A DNA stretch of 64,000 bases, taken from Streptomyces sp. APSN-46.1. GTDB taxonomy: Bacteria > Actinomycetota > Actinomycetes > Streptomycetales > Streptomycetaceae. Positions 42,101 through 48,311 of this stretch are shown one piece after another (within the stretch, counting starts at the first letter, position 1; every line of letters starts with the position of its first letter). Under the pieces are notes generated by a model. It saw only the letters and a list, made by a program, of their open reading frames with translations, was not told where the DNA came from and made no database searches. A program made the position numbers and the translations under genes. Location: assembly GCF_022815725.1 (NCBI RefSeq), contig NZ_JALGRF010000015.1, positions 102,048-166,047 on the forward strand, read 5' to 3'.

Positions 42101-44046
42101 AACTCGCCCGGTCCAGCGAGACCAGCCTGTTCATGGTGCTGCAGGCCGCGCTGGCCACGCTGCTCGCCCGGTTCGGCGGGGGCGACGACATCCCGTTGGG
42201 CACCCCCATCGCGGGCCGTATGGACGAGGCACTCGACGATCTGGTCGGCTTCTTCGTGAACACACTGGTCCTGCGCACGGACCTGTCCGGCGATCCCAGC
42301 TTCCGTGAGCTGCTGGGCCGGGTGCGAGAAGCGGACCTGGCGGCCTACGCACACCAGGACCTGCCCTTCGAGCACCTTGTCGAGCTGCTCAACCCGGAAC
42401 GCTCGCTCTCCCACCATCCGCTGTTCCAGGTCTCCCTGGCGCTGCAGAACATCCCGCAGGGATCGTTCGAACTGCCGGGGCTCCAGGTGGAGATGGCTAC
42501 CGTCGAACCCAAGTCTGCCAAGTTCGACCTCTCCCTTCAGCTCTACGAGCGCAAGAGCGCGGCAGGGGAGAGCGCCGGCATTCACGGAGCGGTGGAGTAT
42601 TCCACCGATCTGTTCGACCGGGACACCGTCGAAGCCCTGCTGGAGCGCTGGCGGCGCCTGATGGAGCAGATCGTGGCCACTCCCGACCAGCCCCTCAGCC
42701 GTATCGGACGCAGTGCCGCGCAGGAGGGGCCCGCCGCCACCGCGGCGCTGACGGACCGGATCCGACTGGCCGAGATCAAGGCTGCGGTCGCCGGGCACCC
42801 GGACGTCCTACAGGCCGATCTCGTCGTGCGCGAGGACCAGCTGGGCGAATCCCGACTGGTCGCCTACGCCGCCGTACCGGAGGGGAGTGAGCTCGACGCC
42901 GAGGCCCTCACCGCGTACCTCGCCGACCGGCTGCCGGAGGGGCTGATGCCCGCCTCGGTGGTGCTGTTCGAGCAGTCTGCCGACGAGCCCGAGGACGAGA
43001 CGGCGGACGAGGCCGGCACTGCGCCGGTGCGGATGCCGGCCTCGCCGAGGGAAGAGCTGCTGTGTTCGCTGTTCGCCGAGGTCCTTGAACGGCCGGTGTC
43101 CAGTGTCACCTCGGGCTTCTTCGAGCTGGGCGGGCACTCGTTGCTCGCGGTACGCCTGGTACGGCGTATTCAGGAGACCCTGGGGGCCCAGATCAGTGTC
43201 ATCGACCTCTTCGAGGCTCCCTCGGTCGCCGAACTGGCCGACAAGCTGGATGAGGGCACGGGCACGGATCCGCTCGGCGTCCTGCTGCCGCTGCGCCCGC
43301 GCGGTGACCAGCCCCCGGTCTTCTGTATCCATCCAGGGGCGGGAGTGAGCTGGTCCTACGCACGGCTTGCCCAGTACCTGCCCGACGACCGGCCTCTCTA
43401 CGCGCTGCAGGCGCGCGGACTGGCCGGTGGCGAACCGCGCCCGGCCGACGTCGAGGAGATGGCCGCCGACTACCTCGGGCAGATCAAGTCGGTTCAGCCC
43501 GATGGGCCGTACCACCTGCTCGGCTGGTCCTTCGGCGGTGTGGTGGCTCATGCCATCGCCACCCGGCTGCAGAAGCATGGGGAGAAGGTCGAGCTGCTGG
43601 CCATCCTCGATGCCTACCCGCTCAAGGCGATCGCCCGTGAGGTCCCGGTGCCGGCCAAGAGCGAGATCCTCGGCGGTCTGCTCGCCTTCCTCGGACACCC
43701 CGTCGAAGACGGGACGGACATGGACTTCGCCGAAGCGGCTCAGATCATGCGAAGTCGCGGAAGCGCCATCGCGGCGCTCGACGATGGAGCCATCGAGGGC
43801 GTCGTGGACACCTTCTACAACAACATCGTGCTCCAGCGCGACTACGAACCCGAGGTGTTCCAGGGTTCGGTGCGGCTGATCACGACCAGCGCCAACGCCC
43901 ATCCCGACTGGCCGAGTCCGGACACCTGGAAGCCGTACGTGGCAGGTGAGCTGCGGATCCATGACGTTGCCACCGAGCACGGTCGGCTCATGGACGCGGA
44001 GGCGCTGGTCGAGTACGGCCCGGTCATCGCCGCAGACCTGGCCTGA
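33184..44046 (+). CDS. Four-module NRPS with one inactive and one remnant A domain: A-T-C-A-T-C-A*-T-C-(A)-T-TE
   Basis: A 3620-residue NRPS. Carrier serines are S573, S1642, S2679 and S3319 (LGGHS, last one ELGGHS). Condensation domains at about 628-1060, 1697-2130 and 2734-3170 all have HHIAGDG (H757, H1826, H2863 regions). A1 (about 18-525) is intact; its pocket reads DFWSVGIVH plus Lys, close to threonine codes. A2 (about 1095-1600) is intact, of the proline-type sequence group, with pocket DVQHSAVAI. A3 (about 2165-2640) has lost the ATP loop (VIHVPGAAGEPLP), YRTGD and the NGKxDR lysine (LWGTLDR). After C4 only about 80 residues of an A C-terminal subdomain remain. The TE (about 3375-3620) has GWSFGG with S3449. 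No epimerase or methyltransferase domains. Starts as a loading module. Confidence 0.93.
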   Translation: MTTSYTAVGAAQKGGRASLGELFEERARINPSAPAVVCGDERLSYAELDVRANRLARLLLENGAGPERMVALFLNRTVETVVAMVAVLKAGAAYVPIDPDNPAERIALIVRDAQAACVLTDQAAAPGLPGLDVPAIVLDAPDTVAALAGGESGTVGDAERRGARQGAHAAYVIYTSGSTGLPKGVVTTHANAVRLFAGQDHWLECGPDDVWAWFHSYAFDFSVWEIWGALLTGAQVVVVPRDVSRSPGELLELLIRERVTILSQTPSAFDELLAAGGDTDVWGRLELRRVVFGGEALSARAVSELNKVLPDCRAVNIYGPTETTVHATTCYVAADGTVPAIGRPVDGSRVFVLDAALRPVPPGVTGELYVAGAGLGRGYLARPGLTASRFVASPFGTPGERMYRTGDLVRWRTNRNLEFVGRADSQIKLRGFRIELGEIEAALAEHPWVGRAAVALREDRQGDRRLVGYVIAEPEAGAPEGEFAFARALRDYLQQRLPGHMVPAAFMTLDSFPLNANGKLDRAALPEPVGGIIPMGRRPRNPQEEILCDLFAEVLALPSVGVDESFFDLGGHSLMATRLINRIRATLGAELTIRTLFQAPTVEGLSRRIDASVAVRPPVVLMERPEAVPLSFAQRRLWFLQKFENSPAYNIPLALRLSGELDREALRAALVDVVGRHESLRTVFPEVDGVPRQLVLGAVEAGAVLGFSVSEVPAGGLGSVLAVAARRGFDLECELPLRADVFVMGPGDHVVLLVLHHIAGDGWSMGPLTRDLAQAYAARCRGEVPAWEPLLIQYADYTLWQRELLGEESDPESLLSAQIAFWKDALAGLPEQLNLPADRTRPAVASSRGAVSPFVLGAGVHRGVVGLARECGVSVFMVLQASLAALFTRLGAGTDIPLGTPIAGRTDQALDELVGFFVNTLVLRTDTSGDPTFRELLGRVREADLAAYAHQDLPFEHLVEVLNPQRSLSHHPLFQVSLALQNTPQGKFELPGLEVGAEPTSTATSRFDLFVSLWERRTVDADPDGLDGVVEFATDLFDRSTVEALVARWGRLLEELVGAPDARIGAAEVLSADERRELLGGVNDGGAVAPWVSLAASVEAQVAREPGAVAVVDGGDRLTYGELNARANRLARLLLERGVGPDSVVALALPRSLDLIVGFVAALKVGASYLPIDVDLPTGRIDFMLSDAAPEVVVVSSACEHVLPASAERLVLDDPAVAAGLSALSAVDVTDAERGGTLTPEHGLFVLYTSGTTGTPKGVVMRAGVYANMLVWHERIVGGGVGRRVAQFTALTFDVSVQEMLSSLVAGKELWLPAEDVRRSGELLARWMDDNDIAELHAPTLVIEAVCEAANEHGLEMRALRLMSQAGEALRLSRNIRRFFVSHPQVELHNVYGPTETYAITAEVLTRDVDEWAAAASIGLPIPGQRVYVLDDKLLPVPAGVGGELYVADRGAARGYLNRAGLTAERFVADPYGPAGARMYRTGDLVRWRADGKLDYLGRTDHQVKVRGYRVEPGEIESALASCPGVDQAVVITDTDNGPARLLAYVTVADEAGLTSAGLRAYVADRLPDYMVPSAVILMDELPLTTNRKVDRRALPKPDLTGGEQRKARSPREEILCELFAEVLGVPSAGVEDNFFDLGGHSLLATRLISRIRTVLGVELPIRTLFERPTVAGLAGELDSQGDVRPPLRALQRPEVVPLSFAQRRLWFLHRLEGVTPTYNMPAQVRLSGELDREALRAALVDVVSRHESLRTVFPEVDGVPRQLVLGAVEAGAVLGFSVSEVPAGGLGSVLAVAARRGFDLECELPLRADVFVMGPGDHVVLLVLHHIAGDGWSMGPLTRDLAQAYAARCRGEVPAWEPLPVQYADYTLWQRELLGEESDPESLLSAQIAFWKDALAGLPEQLNLPADRTRPAVNTYRGDALGLRFDAGVHRGVVGLARECGVSVFMVLQASLAALFTRLGAGTDIPLGTPIAGRTDQALDELVGFFVNTLVLRTDTSGDPTFRELLGRVREADLAAYAHQDLPFEHLVEVLNPQRSLSHHPLFQVMFALQNAPGGQMELPAPETREQRPEGSDERVGTSRFDLFFNVTERRAGQGDLEGLDIVAEFSTDLFDRSTVEALVTRWGRLLEELVGAPDARIGAAEVLSADERRELLGGVNDGGAVAPWVSLAASVEAQVAREPGAVAVVDGGDRLTYGELNARANRLARLLLERGVGPDSVVALALPRSLDLIVGFVAAAKAGAAFQPVGPDWSEDHLEAALAGVSPVLTLTASGDHVVLPDGTGRLALDAPDVIAALDGYSAENLPVGGLTSAHAAYVIHVPGAAGEPLPVVVTGARPSTAASGRESALGADASVLHLSDVTAEPGVRAVLAVLTHGATLILGPDSDLAAFVEREKITHVSLGVSEPALWDTAQELRGRVLILDGEECPEALSRRLTAAGNTLLNPYAPAEAGPASALRVYVLDERLRAVPSHVPGEVYLAGPGLARGYAGLPAATAQRFVPDPHGEPGSRMFRTREAGRRDADGTLRLLGRVDEQAEIQGLRVELRAVETAMDTYPGVLRSAVAVRGADLDEASQAAMLVGYAVPTSEAGIDTAALRRHLQQLLPAALVPDVVLSLDVLPTTLWGTLDRGALPAPRFGLARKRAARGPQEEILCELFGEILGRPAVGVDDNFFDLGGHSLIATRLTSRIRTVLGIEVGVGHLFKAPTAGELAALLNDMRSDTVRPALVPAQRPEEVSLSFAQRRLWFLHHIEPGMTAYNIPLILRLTGSLDQEALRAALDDVLGRHESLRTIFPERNDAPRQFTVAADLARMEFTVRESGEAELASALSAAAGVGFDLEHDFPIRAEVFRLGPDEHVLLIVLHHIAGDGWSMGPLTRDLGQAYAARSLGQAPAWQPLPVQYADYTLWQQELLGTADDTGSLLNEQVNHWAQALAGLPDRIELPFDRPRPAVNSYRGDVVSLLIGAELHQKLAELARSSETSLFMVLQAALATLLARFGGGDDIPLGTPIAGRMDEALDDLVGFFVNTLVLRTDLSGDPSFRELLGRVREADLAAYAHQDLPFEHLVELLNPERSLSHHPLFQVSLALQNIPQGSFELPGLQVEMATVEPKSAKFDLSLQLYERKSAAGESAGIHGAVEYSTDLFDRDTVEALLERWRRLMEQIVATPDQPLSRIGRSAAQEGPAATAALTDRIRLAEIKAAVAGHPDVLQADLVVREDQLGESRLVAYAAVPEGSELDAEALTAYLADRLPEGLMPASVVLFEQSADEPEDETADEAGTAPVRMPASPREELLCSLFAEVLERPVSSVTSGFFELGGHSLLAVRLVRRIQETLGAQISVIDLFEAPSVAELADKLDEGTGTDPLGVLLPLRPRGDQPPVFCIHPGAGVSWSYARLAQYLPDDRPLYALQARGLAGGEPRPADVEEMAADYLGQIKSVQPDGPYHLLGWSFGGVVAHAIATRLQKHGEKVELLAILDAYPLKAIAREVPVPAKSEILGGLLAFLGHPVEDGTDMDFAEAAQIMRSRGSAIAALDDGAIEGVVDTFYNNIVLQRDYEPEVFQGSVRLITTSANAHPDWPSPDTWKPYVAGELRIHDVATEHGRLMDAEALVEYGPVIAADLA
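35147..36107 (+). repeat. C-domain repeat, copy 1 (pairs with 38357-39317)
   Basis: This 961-bp stretch of the second C domain is nearly identical to 38357-39317 in the third, at a constant offset of 3210 bp. It has only a handful of single-base differences and one divergent island at about 35713-35753. Codon use (TTG, GTG, CGT, GGT, GAT) differs sharply from the CTC/CTG/GAC style of flanking parts. This indicates recent duplication or gene conversion. Confidence 0.88.
36283..36668 (+). repeat. C-A linker repeat, copy 1 (pairs with 39508-39893)
   Basis: This 386-bp segment, covering the end of the C domain and the first part of A2, is almost identical to 39508-39893 (offset 3225 bp). It ends abruptly after GTGGCGGC, where A2 continues normally and A3 begins to decay. 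Confidence 0.85.
38357..39317 (+). repeat. C-domain repeat, copy 2
   Basis: Second copy of the C-domain block at 35147-36107. Differences I noted include GGC to AGC (Gly to Ser) near 38416 and CTTATT to CCTGTT near 38764. A 40-bp island before 38964 is unrelated between copies. Confidence 0.88.
39508..39893 (+). repeat. C-A linker repeat, copy 2
   Basis: Second copy of 36283-36668. The downstream sequence is the degenerate third adenylation domain, so the duplicated start is the best-preserved part of that domain. Confidence 0.85.
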
Positions 44047-44132
44047 GCGCGTACCAGCCGTCGACATCCCCGTGGTGGGTGCGAGTGCGCACCCACCACC
44101 TCCACCAAGAAGCGACAGAGAAAAGGACTGAC

Positions 44133-44351
44133 ATGACGAACCCGTTCGACGACCCGGAAGCCACCTACCTCGTGCTGGTCAACGACGAGGGCCAGTACTC
44201 GCTGTGGCCCGCATTCGCGGAGGTGCCGGCGGGCTGGGCGATCGCCCATGAGCAGGATTCTCGTCAGGCGTGCCTCGACTACATCGAGACGAACTGGACC
44301 GACATGCGGCCCAAGAGCCTGGTCGACGCCATGGAGAGCGCCGCTAACTGA
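44133..44351 (+). CDS. MbtH-like protein
   Basis: A 72-residue MbtH family protein, a chaperone-like partner that many A domains need for folding and activity. The family signature is clear: NPFDD at the N terminus, YLVLVNDEGQYSLWPAFAEVP, WAIAHE and W-T-D-MRPKSL. The ATG at 44133 begins directly with TNPFDD. It lies 86 bp after the NRPS and 59 bp before the thioesterase gene. It could serve A1, A2, the valine A-T protein and the second NRPS. Confidence 0.95.
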   Translation: MTNPFDDPEATYLVLVNDEGQYSLWPAFAEVPAGWAIAHEQDSRQACLDYIETNWTDMRPKSLVDAMESAAN

Positions 44352-44410
44352 GGACCCGACGGTGATCCGTAGACCGTAGGCAACGGCACGTGCTACTTCG
44401 AGGTATGTCA

Positions 44411-45175
44411 ATGGAAACCCGGTCCAGCTCATCCAGCACGCCACAACGGTGGCTGCTCCGCCGCCCTAAGGAGGGTGCCAAAGCACGAATCTTCTGCCTG
44501 CCCTACTCAGGTGTCGGCGCATCCATGTACGCCCGCTGGCCACGCACGATCGGCGGTGCCGAGGTCTGTATGATCCAGCTGCCCGGCCGGGAGAACCGTG
44601 CGAAGGACCCGCACTACGGAACGTACGAGTCCCTTGCCGAATCGCTGGTCCAGGCCCTGGAGCCGTATCTGGACGTGCCCTTCGCCTTCTTCGGCCACTG
44701 CAGCTCGGCTCTCGCCGCCTTCGAGACCGCGCGTCAGCTCCACGCTGCGGGGCTCCCGACCCCCGACCGGCTCTTCATCTCGTCCCAGGTCGCGCCGCAC
44801 GACGGGCCGTACGGCCGCTTCCTCGGCATGACCGACGATGAGCTGGCGGAGGAACTGGCCGATCTGACCCGGGCGATGGGCAGTGAGCCCGATCCGGACC
44901 TGATCCGGTTCGGACTGGGAGTCATGCGTGCCGACGTGGACGCCAACAAGCAGTACCGGCTGGAAGCCCCCGAGGTGGTCCCCAGCGCGATCACCGTGCT
45001 CGGCTGGATGGACGACGTCGAGGTCGCACCCGACCTCATGAAGGGGTGGCGGGAGTACTCGGACGACGTCCGTTTCACCGTGCTGCAGGGGAGCCACCAC
45101 AGCTTCCTGCAGGCTCCTTTGGCGCTTCGCGCCGAACTCGAGCAGGACATCAAGACCGCCTTGGAGGGCAGGTAA
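44411..45175 (+). CDS. Type II thioesterase with Cys at the nucleophile position
   Basis: A 254-residue alpha/beta hydrolase of the NRPS editing thioesterase family, with LPYSGVGASMYARWP, IQLPGRENR and the catalytic His in QGSHHSFLQ. The nucleophile elbow reads FFGHCSSALAAFE, so Cys replaces the usual Ser and the second Gly of GHSxG is Ser. Cysteine thioesterases exist and can favour transfer over hydrolysis. The ATG at 44411 is chosen because GAGG at 44400-44403 has ideal spacing. It ends in TAATG, overlapping the next gene by one base, so the two are translated together. The role may be transfer of the valine-derived group rather than editing. Confidence 0.87.
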   Translation: METRSSSSSTPQRWLLRRPKEGAKARIFCLPYSGVGASMYARWPRTIGGAEVCMIQLPGRENRAKDPHYGTYESLAESLVQALEPYLDVPFAFFGHCSSALAAFETARQLHAAGLPTPDRLFISSQVAPHDGPYGRFLGMTDDELAEELADLTRAMGSEPDPDLIRFGLGVMRADVDANKQYRLEAPEVVPSAITVLGWMDDVEVAPDLMKGWREYSDDVRFTVLQGSHHSFLQAPLALRAELEQDIKTALEGR

Positions 45176-47031
45176 TGACCGGCGGTCTCGCACCGCTCGC
45201 GCAGGCGGGCCACACCATGGATTCCCTGTCGGTGCACGCGGTGTTCGCGGCGCGGGCCGCGGCCACCCCGGAGGCGCTGGCGGCGACCTGGCGCGACCAG
45301 AAACTCACCTACCGGGAGCTCGACATCCGGGCGAACCGGCTGGCCCACTACCTGCGTGAGCGGGGAGTGCGGACCGAGACCCCGGTGGCGCTGTCCGTCG
45401 AGCGCTCACTCGACCTGGTGGTCGGCGTGCTGGGCATCCTCAAAGCCGGCGGAAGCTACCTGGCCCTGGACTCGACCATGCCGCTGGAGCGGCAGCGGGC
45501 TCTGCTGGACGACGCGAACGCATCGGTGATCCTCACCCAGGAGCGGCTGTTGCCGCCCGCCGCCGATGGACTGAACGTCATCTGTCTGGACCGTGACTGG
45601 TCCGAGGTGGAGCAGCAGCCGCACGGCGATCCCGGCGTCGAGGTCCACGGCGACAACATCGCCTACCTCGCCTACACCTCGGGCTCGACCGGAACGCCCA
45701 AGGGCGTTGCCATACCACACCGTGCCGTGCGACGGCTCGCCCTGGACCCCGACTACGTCCCGGTTTCGGCCGACGACGTTGTGCTCCAGTTCGCCTCGCC
45801 CGCATTCGACGCGTCGACGTTCGAGATCTGGGCGCCGCTGCTCAATGGCGCTCGCCTGGCGATATATCCGGAAGCCGGTGCCTCGCTGGCCAAACTGGTG
45901 GATACGGTGCGCACCGAGGGTGTCACCGTGCTGTGGCTCACCGCAGGTCTGTTCCACCGGCTGTCGGAACGGCAGATCGAGAAGCTCACAGGAGTGCGCT
46001 ACCTGCTGGCCGGCGGCGATGTCGTGTCCGCCGCGCAGGCAGACCGGGTACGGCAGGCGTTGCCGGGCCTGCGGATCGTCAACGGGTACGGGCCGACCGA
46101 GAACACCACCTTCACCGCCTGTCACCTCGCCACCGGGCCGTTCGGCGCCGGCAGCGTACCCATCGGGCGGCCCATCCGGGGGACCGAGGTCCGCATCCTC
46201 GACGCGAAGCTGCGCCCCGTACCGGATGGTGAGAGCGGAGAGCTCTATGCCGTCGGCGAGGGCCTGGCCCGTGGCTACGCACGGCGTCCTGCGGCCACCG
46301 GTGAGCGTTTCGTCGCGGACTGCTTCTCTGACCTCCCCGGCGCCCGGATGTACCGGACCGGTGACCTGGTCCGGCGGATGCCGGACGGAGAGCTCGAGTT
46401 CCTCGGCCGGGTCGACCAGCAGGTGAAGATCCGGGGCTTCCGGGTCGAGCCGGGGGAGACCGAGGCCGCACTCACCGCACAGCCTGGTGTTCGGGACGCG
46501 GCCGTCGTGCCGCAGACGGGCCCTGCCGGAGACCGCGTACTGGTCGCCTTCTTCGTGCCCGAGCGCGGCGCCCGCGTCTCCACGCTGGACCTTCGCCGGT
46601 CCCTCGGCGAGGTGCTCCCCGAATACTCCGTGCCGACGTCGTTCATTCTTCTCGACGTGCTGCCCCTGACCGCCAACGGCAAGGTGGACAGGGCCGATCT
46701 CGCCGAGCGCGTGAGCGAGGAGCGGCCCGAGGTCAATGCCGCGTTCCGGCCCGCCACCACCGCCGTGGAGATCGCGCTGGCTTCCGTCTGGTCGGACCTG
46801 CTCGGTATATCCGAGGTCGGAGTCGACGACGACTTCTTCGAGCTCGGCGGATATTCACTGCTCGGCATACAGATCACCGCCGAGATCACCGCCGTCTACA
46901 AGGTCGGCATCACGCCCCGCCGCTTCTACGAGAACGCGACCATCGCCGGCCTGGCCCAGGCCATCGAAGACCTGGTGGCCGCTGCGCCGACGAGCGAGGC
47001 GGACGGGCAGATCGGAGAGGACCGACCTTGA
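45175..47031 (+). CDS. Stand-alone A-T didomain, valine-type
   Basis: A 618-residue NRPS protein without a condensation domain. The A domain is complete (AYTSGSTGTPKG, MYRTGD, GRVDQQVKIRGFRVEPGE, NGKVDR). Its specificity residues read DAFWLGGTF plus Lys, which matches known valine codes. The T domain ends the protein with ELGGYSLLG (Ser561). It overlaps the thioesterase gene by one base and the P450 gene by four. A-T didomains next to P450s typically hold an amino acid for beta-hydroxylation before transfer, so beta-hydroxyvaline is a reasonable prediction. It is also the obvious candidate for loading the NRPS modules that lack working A domains. Confidence 0.9.
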   Translation: MTGGLAPLAQAGHTMDSLSVHAVFAARAAATPEALAATWRDQKLTYRELDIRANRLAHYLRERGVRTETPVALSVERSLDLVVGVLGILKAGGSYLALDSTMPLERQRALLDDANASVILTQERLLPPAADGLNVICLDRDWSEVEQQPHGDPGVEVHGDNIAYLAYTSGSTGTPKGVAIPHRAVRRLALDPDYVPVSADDVVLQFASPAFDASTFEIWAPLLNGARLAIYPEAGASLAKLVDTVRTEGVTVLWLTAGLFHRLSERQIEKLTGVRYLLAGGDVVSAAQADRVRQALPGLRIVNGYGPTENTTFTACHLATGPFGAGSVPIGRPIRGTEVRILDAKLRPVPDGESGELYAVGEGLARGYARRPAATGERFVADCFSDLPGARMYRTGDLVRRMPDGELEFLGRVDQQVKIRGFRVEPGETEAALTAQPGVRDAAVVPQTGPAGDRVLVAFFVPERGARVSTLDLRRSLGEVLPEYSVPTSFILLDVLPLTANGKVDRADLAERVSEERPEVNAAFRPATTAVEIALASVWSDLLGISEVGVDDDFFELGGYSLLGIQITAEITAVYKVGITPRRFYENATIAGLAQAIEDLVAAAPTSEADGQIGEDRP

Positions 47032-48311
47032 GGATCACCGTTCCCGGGCAGGATCCGGAGGTCGATCTGGAGAAGATCGACCTGTTCGATCCAGGACTGT
47101 ACGCCGACGGCGACCCGCACCCCATCTGGAAGGTGATGCGGGAACGTGCGCCCGTGCACCATCAGGTACTTCCGGACGGCCGCGCGTTCTGGTCGGTCAC
47201 CCGGTACGAGGACGCCTGCCGGGTGCTCGACGACCACGAGTACTTCACCTCGGAACGCGGCACCCTGCTGCTCGCCCTCGACGTCGGCGACCCGGCCGGC
47301 GGCAAGATGATGGCGGCCACCGACCCGCCACGGCATGCGGCCATGCGGGACCCGCTGGCGCGCGCCCTGTCGCCCAAGGGGCTGGCGGCGCGCCAGCAGC
47401 AGCTGCGTGCGGCCGTCCACGGGATGCTCGCCCCAGCGCTGACGCAGGACCGTTGGGATCTCGCGACAGCCGCCGCGGAATTCCCGATGGCCTTCACCGG
47501 CGCCATCATGGGAATTCCCGAGCGCGACTGGCCCAGACTCACCCGCTGCACGACCATGGCCGTGGCACCGGACGACACGGAGTTTATGGAGGGCGACGCG
47601 GCGACGACGCTGATGAGCGTCCACCACGAGCTCTTCGGATACTTCGCAGACGAGATCCGGGAGCGCGCGGGCGACCCGCCCGACGACCTCATCGGATTCC
47701 TGATGACGATGAACGCCGGTGGTGAGCAGCTCGACGTCCAGGAGCTCGTCTACAACTGCTACAGCCTTCTCCTCGGCGCCAATGTGACCACCCCGCATGT
47801 GCTCACGGCCATGATGCTCGCGCTGATCGAGGACCCGGACAGCCTCCGTCGTATGGCCGAGACTCCTTCCCTGCTCTCCAGCGGCGTGGAGGAGGGGCTG
47901 CGCTGGTCCTCGCCGGCCAACCACTTCATGCGCTACGCCGTACGCGATGTCACTCTGTCCGGGCAGCACATCCCGGCCGGATCCGCGGTCGCGGTGTGGC
48001 TCGGCTCGGCCAACCGCGACGAGGCGGTCTTCGACGACCCCTACCGCTTCGACATCGCACGCTCCGGCAACCGCCATCTGGCCTTCGGGTACGGCAACCA
48101 CTACTGCGTGGGTGCCTCATTGGCCCGGATAACGCTGCGCATGATCGTGAGAGAGATGCTGGACCTGTTCGAGTCGATCGAGCTGGACGGCCCCGTCGAG
48201 CATCTGCGATCCAACTTCGTGGCGGGAATCAAGCACATGCCGATTCGCACCCGGCTCCGCCCGGGCGCTGAGCGGATGTTGGTGGAGCGGCAGGCCCCCG
48301 CCGGTGCCTGA
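47028..48311 (+). CDS. Cytochrome P450, probable hydroxylase of carrier-bound valine
   Basis: A 427-residue soluble P450. The heme ligand is Cys360 in FGYGNHYCVGASLAR. The I-helix reads LLLGANVTTPH, so the usual acid of the (A/G)Gx(D/E)TT motif is Val. The K-helix has EEGLRW. The TTG start at 47028 overlaps the A-T stop (TTGA) and has GGAGAGG seven bases upstream. Overlap with the valine A-T gene suggests that it acts on T-domain-bound valine, as P450s do in aminocoumarin and nikkomycin pathways for other amino acids. A separate redox partner is not encoded in the window. Confidence 0.9.
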   Translation: MRITVPGQDPEVDLEKIDLFDPGLYADGDPHPIWKVMRERAPVHHQVLPDGRAFWSVTRYEDACRVLDDHEYFTSERGTLLLALDVGDPAGGKMMAATDPPRHAAMRDPLARALSPKGLAARQQQLRAAVHGMLAPALTQDRWDLATAAAEFPMAFTGAIMGIPERDWPRLTRCTTMAVAPDDTEFMEGDAATTLMSVHHELFGYFADEIRERAGDPPDDLIGFLMTMNAGGEQLDVQELVYNCYSLLLGANVTTPHVLTAMMLALIEDPDSLRRMAETPSLLSSGVEEGLRWSSPANHFMRYAVRDVTLSGQHIPAGSAVAVWLGSANRDEAVFDDPYRFDIARSGNRHLAFGYGNHYCVGASLARITLRMIVREMLDLFESIELDGPVEHLRSNFVAGIKHMPIRTRLRPGAERMLVERQAPAGA

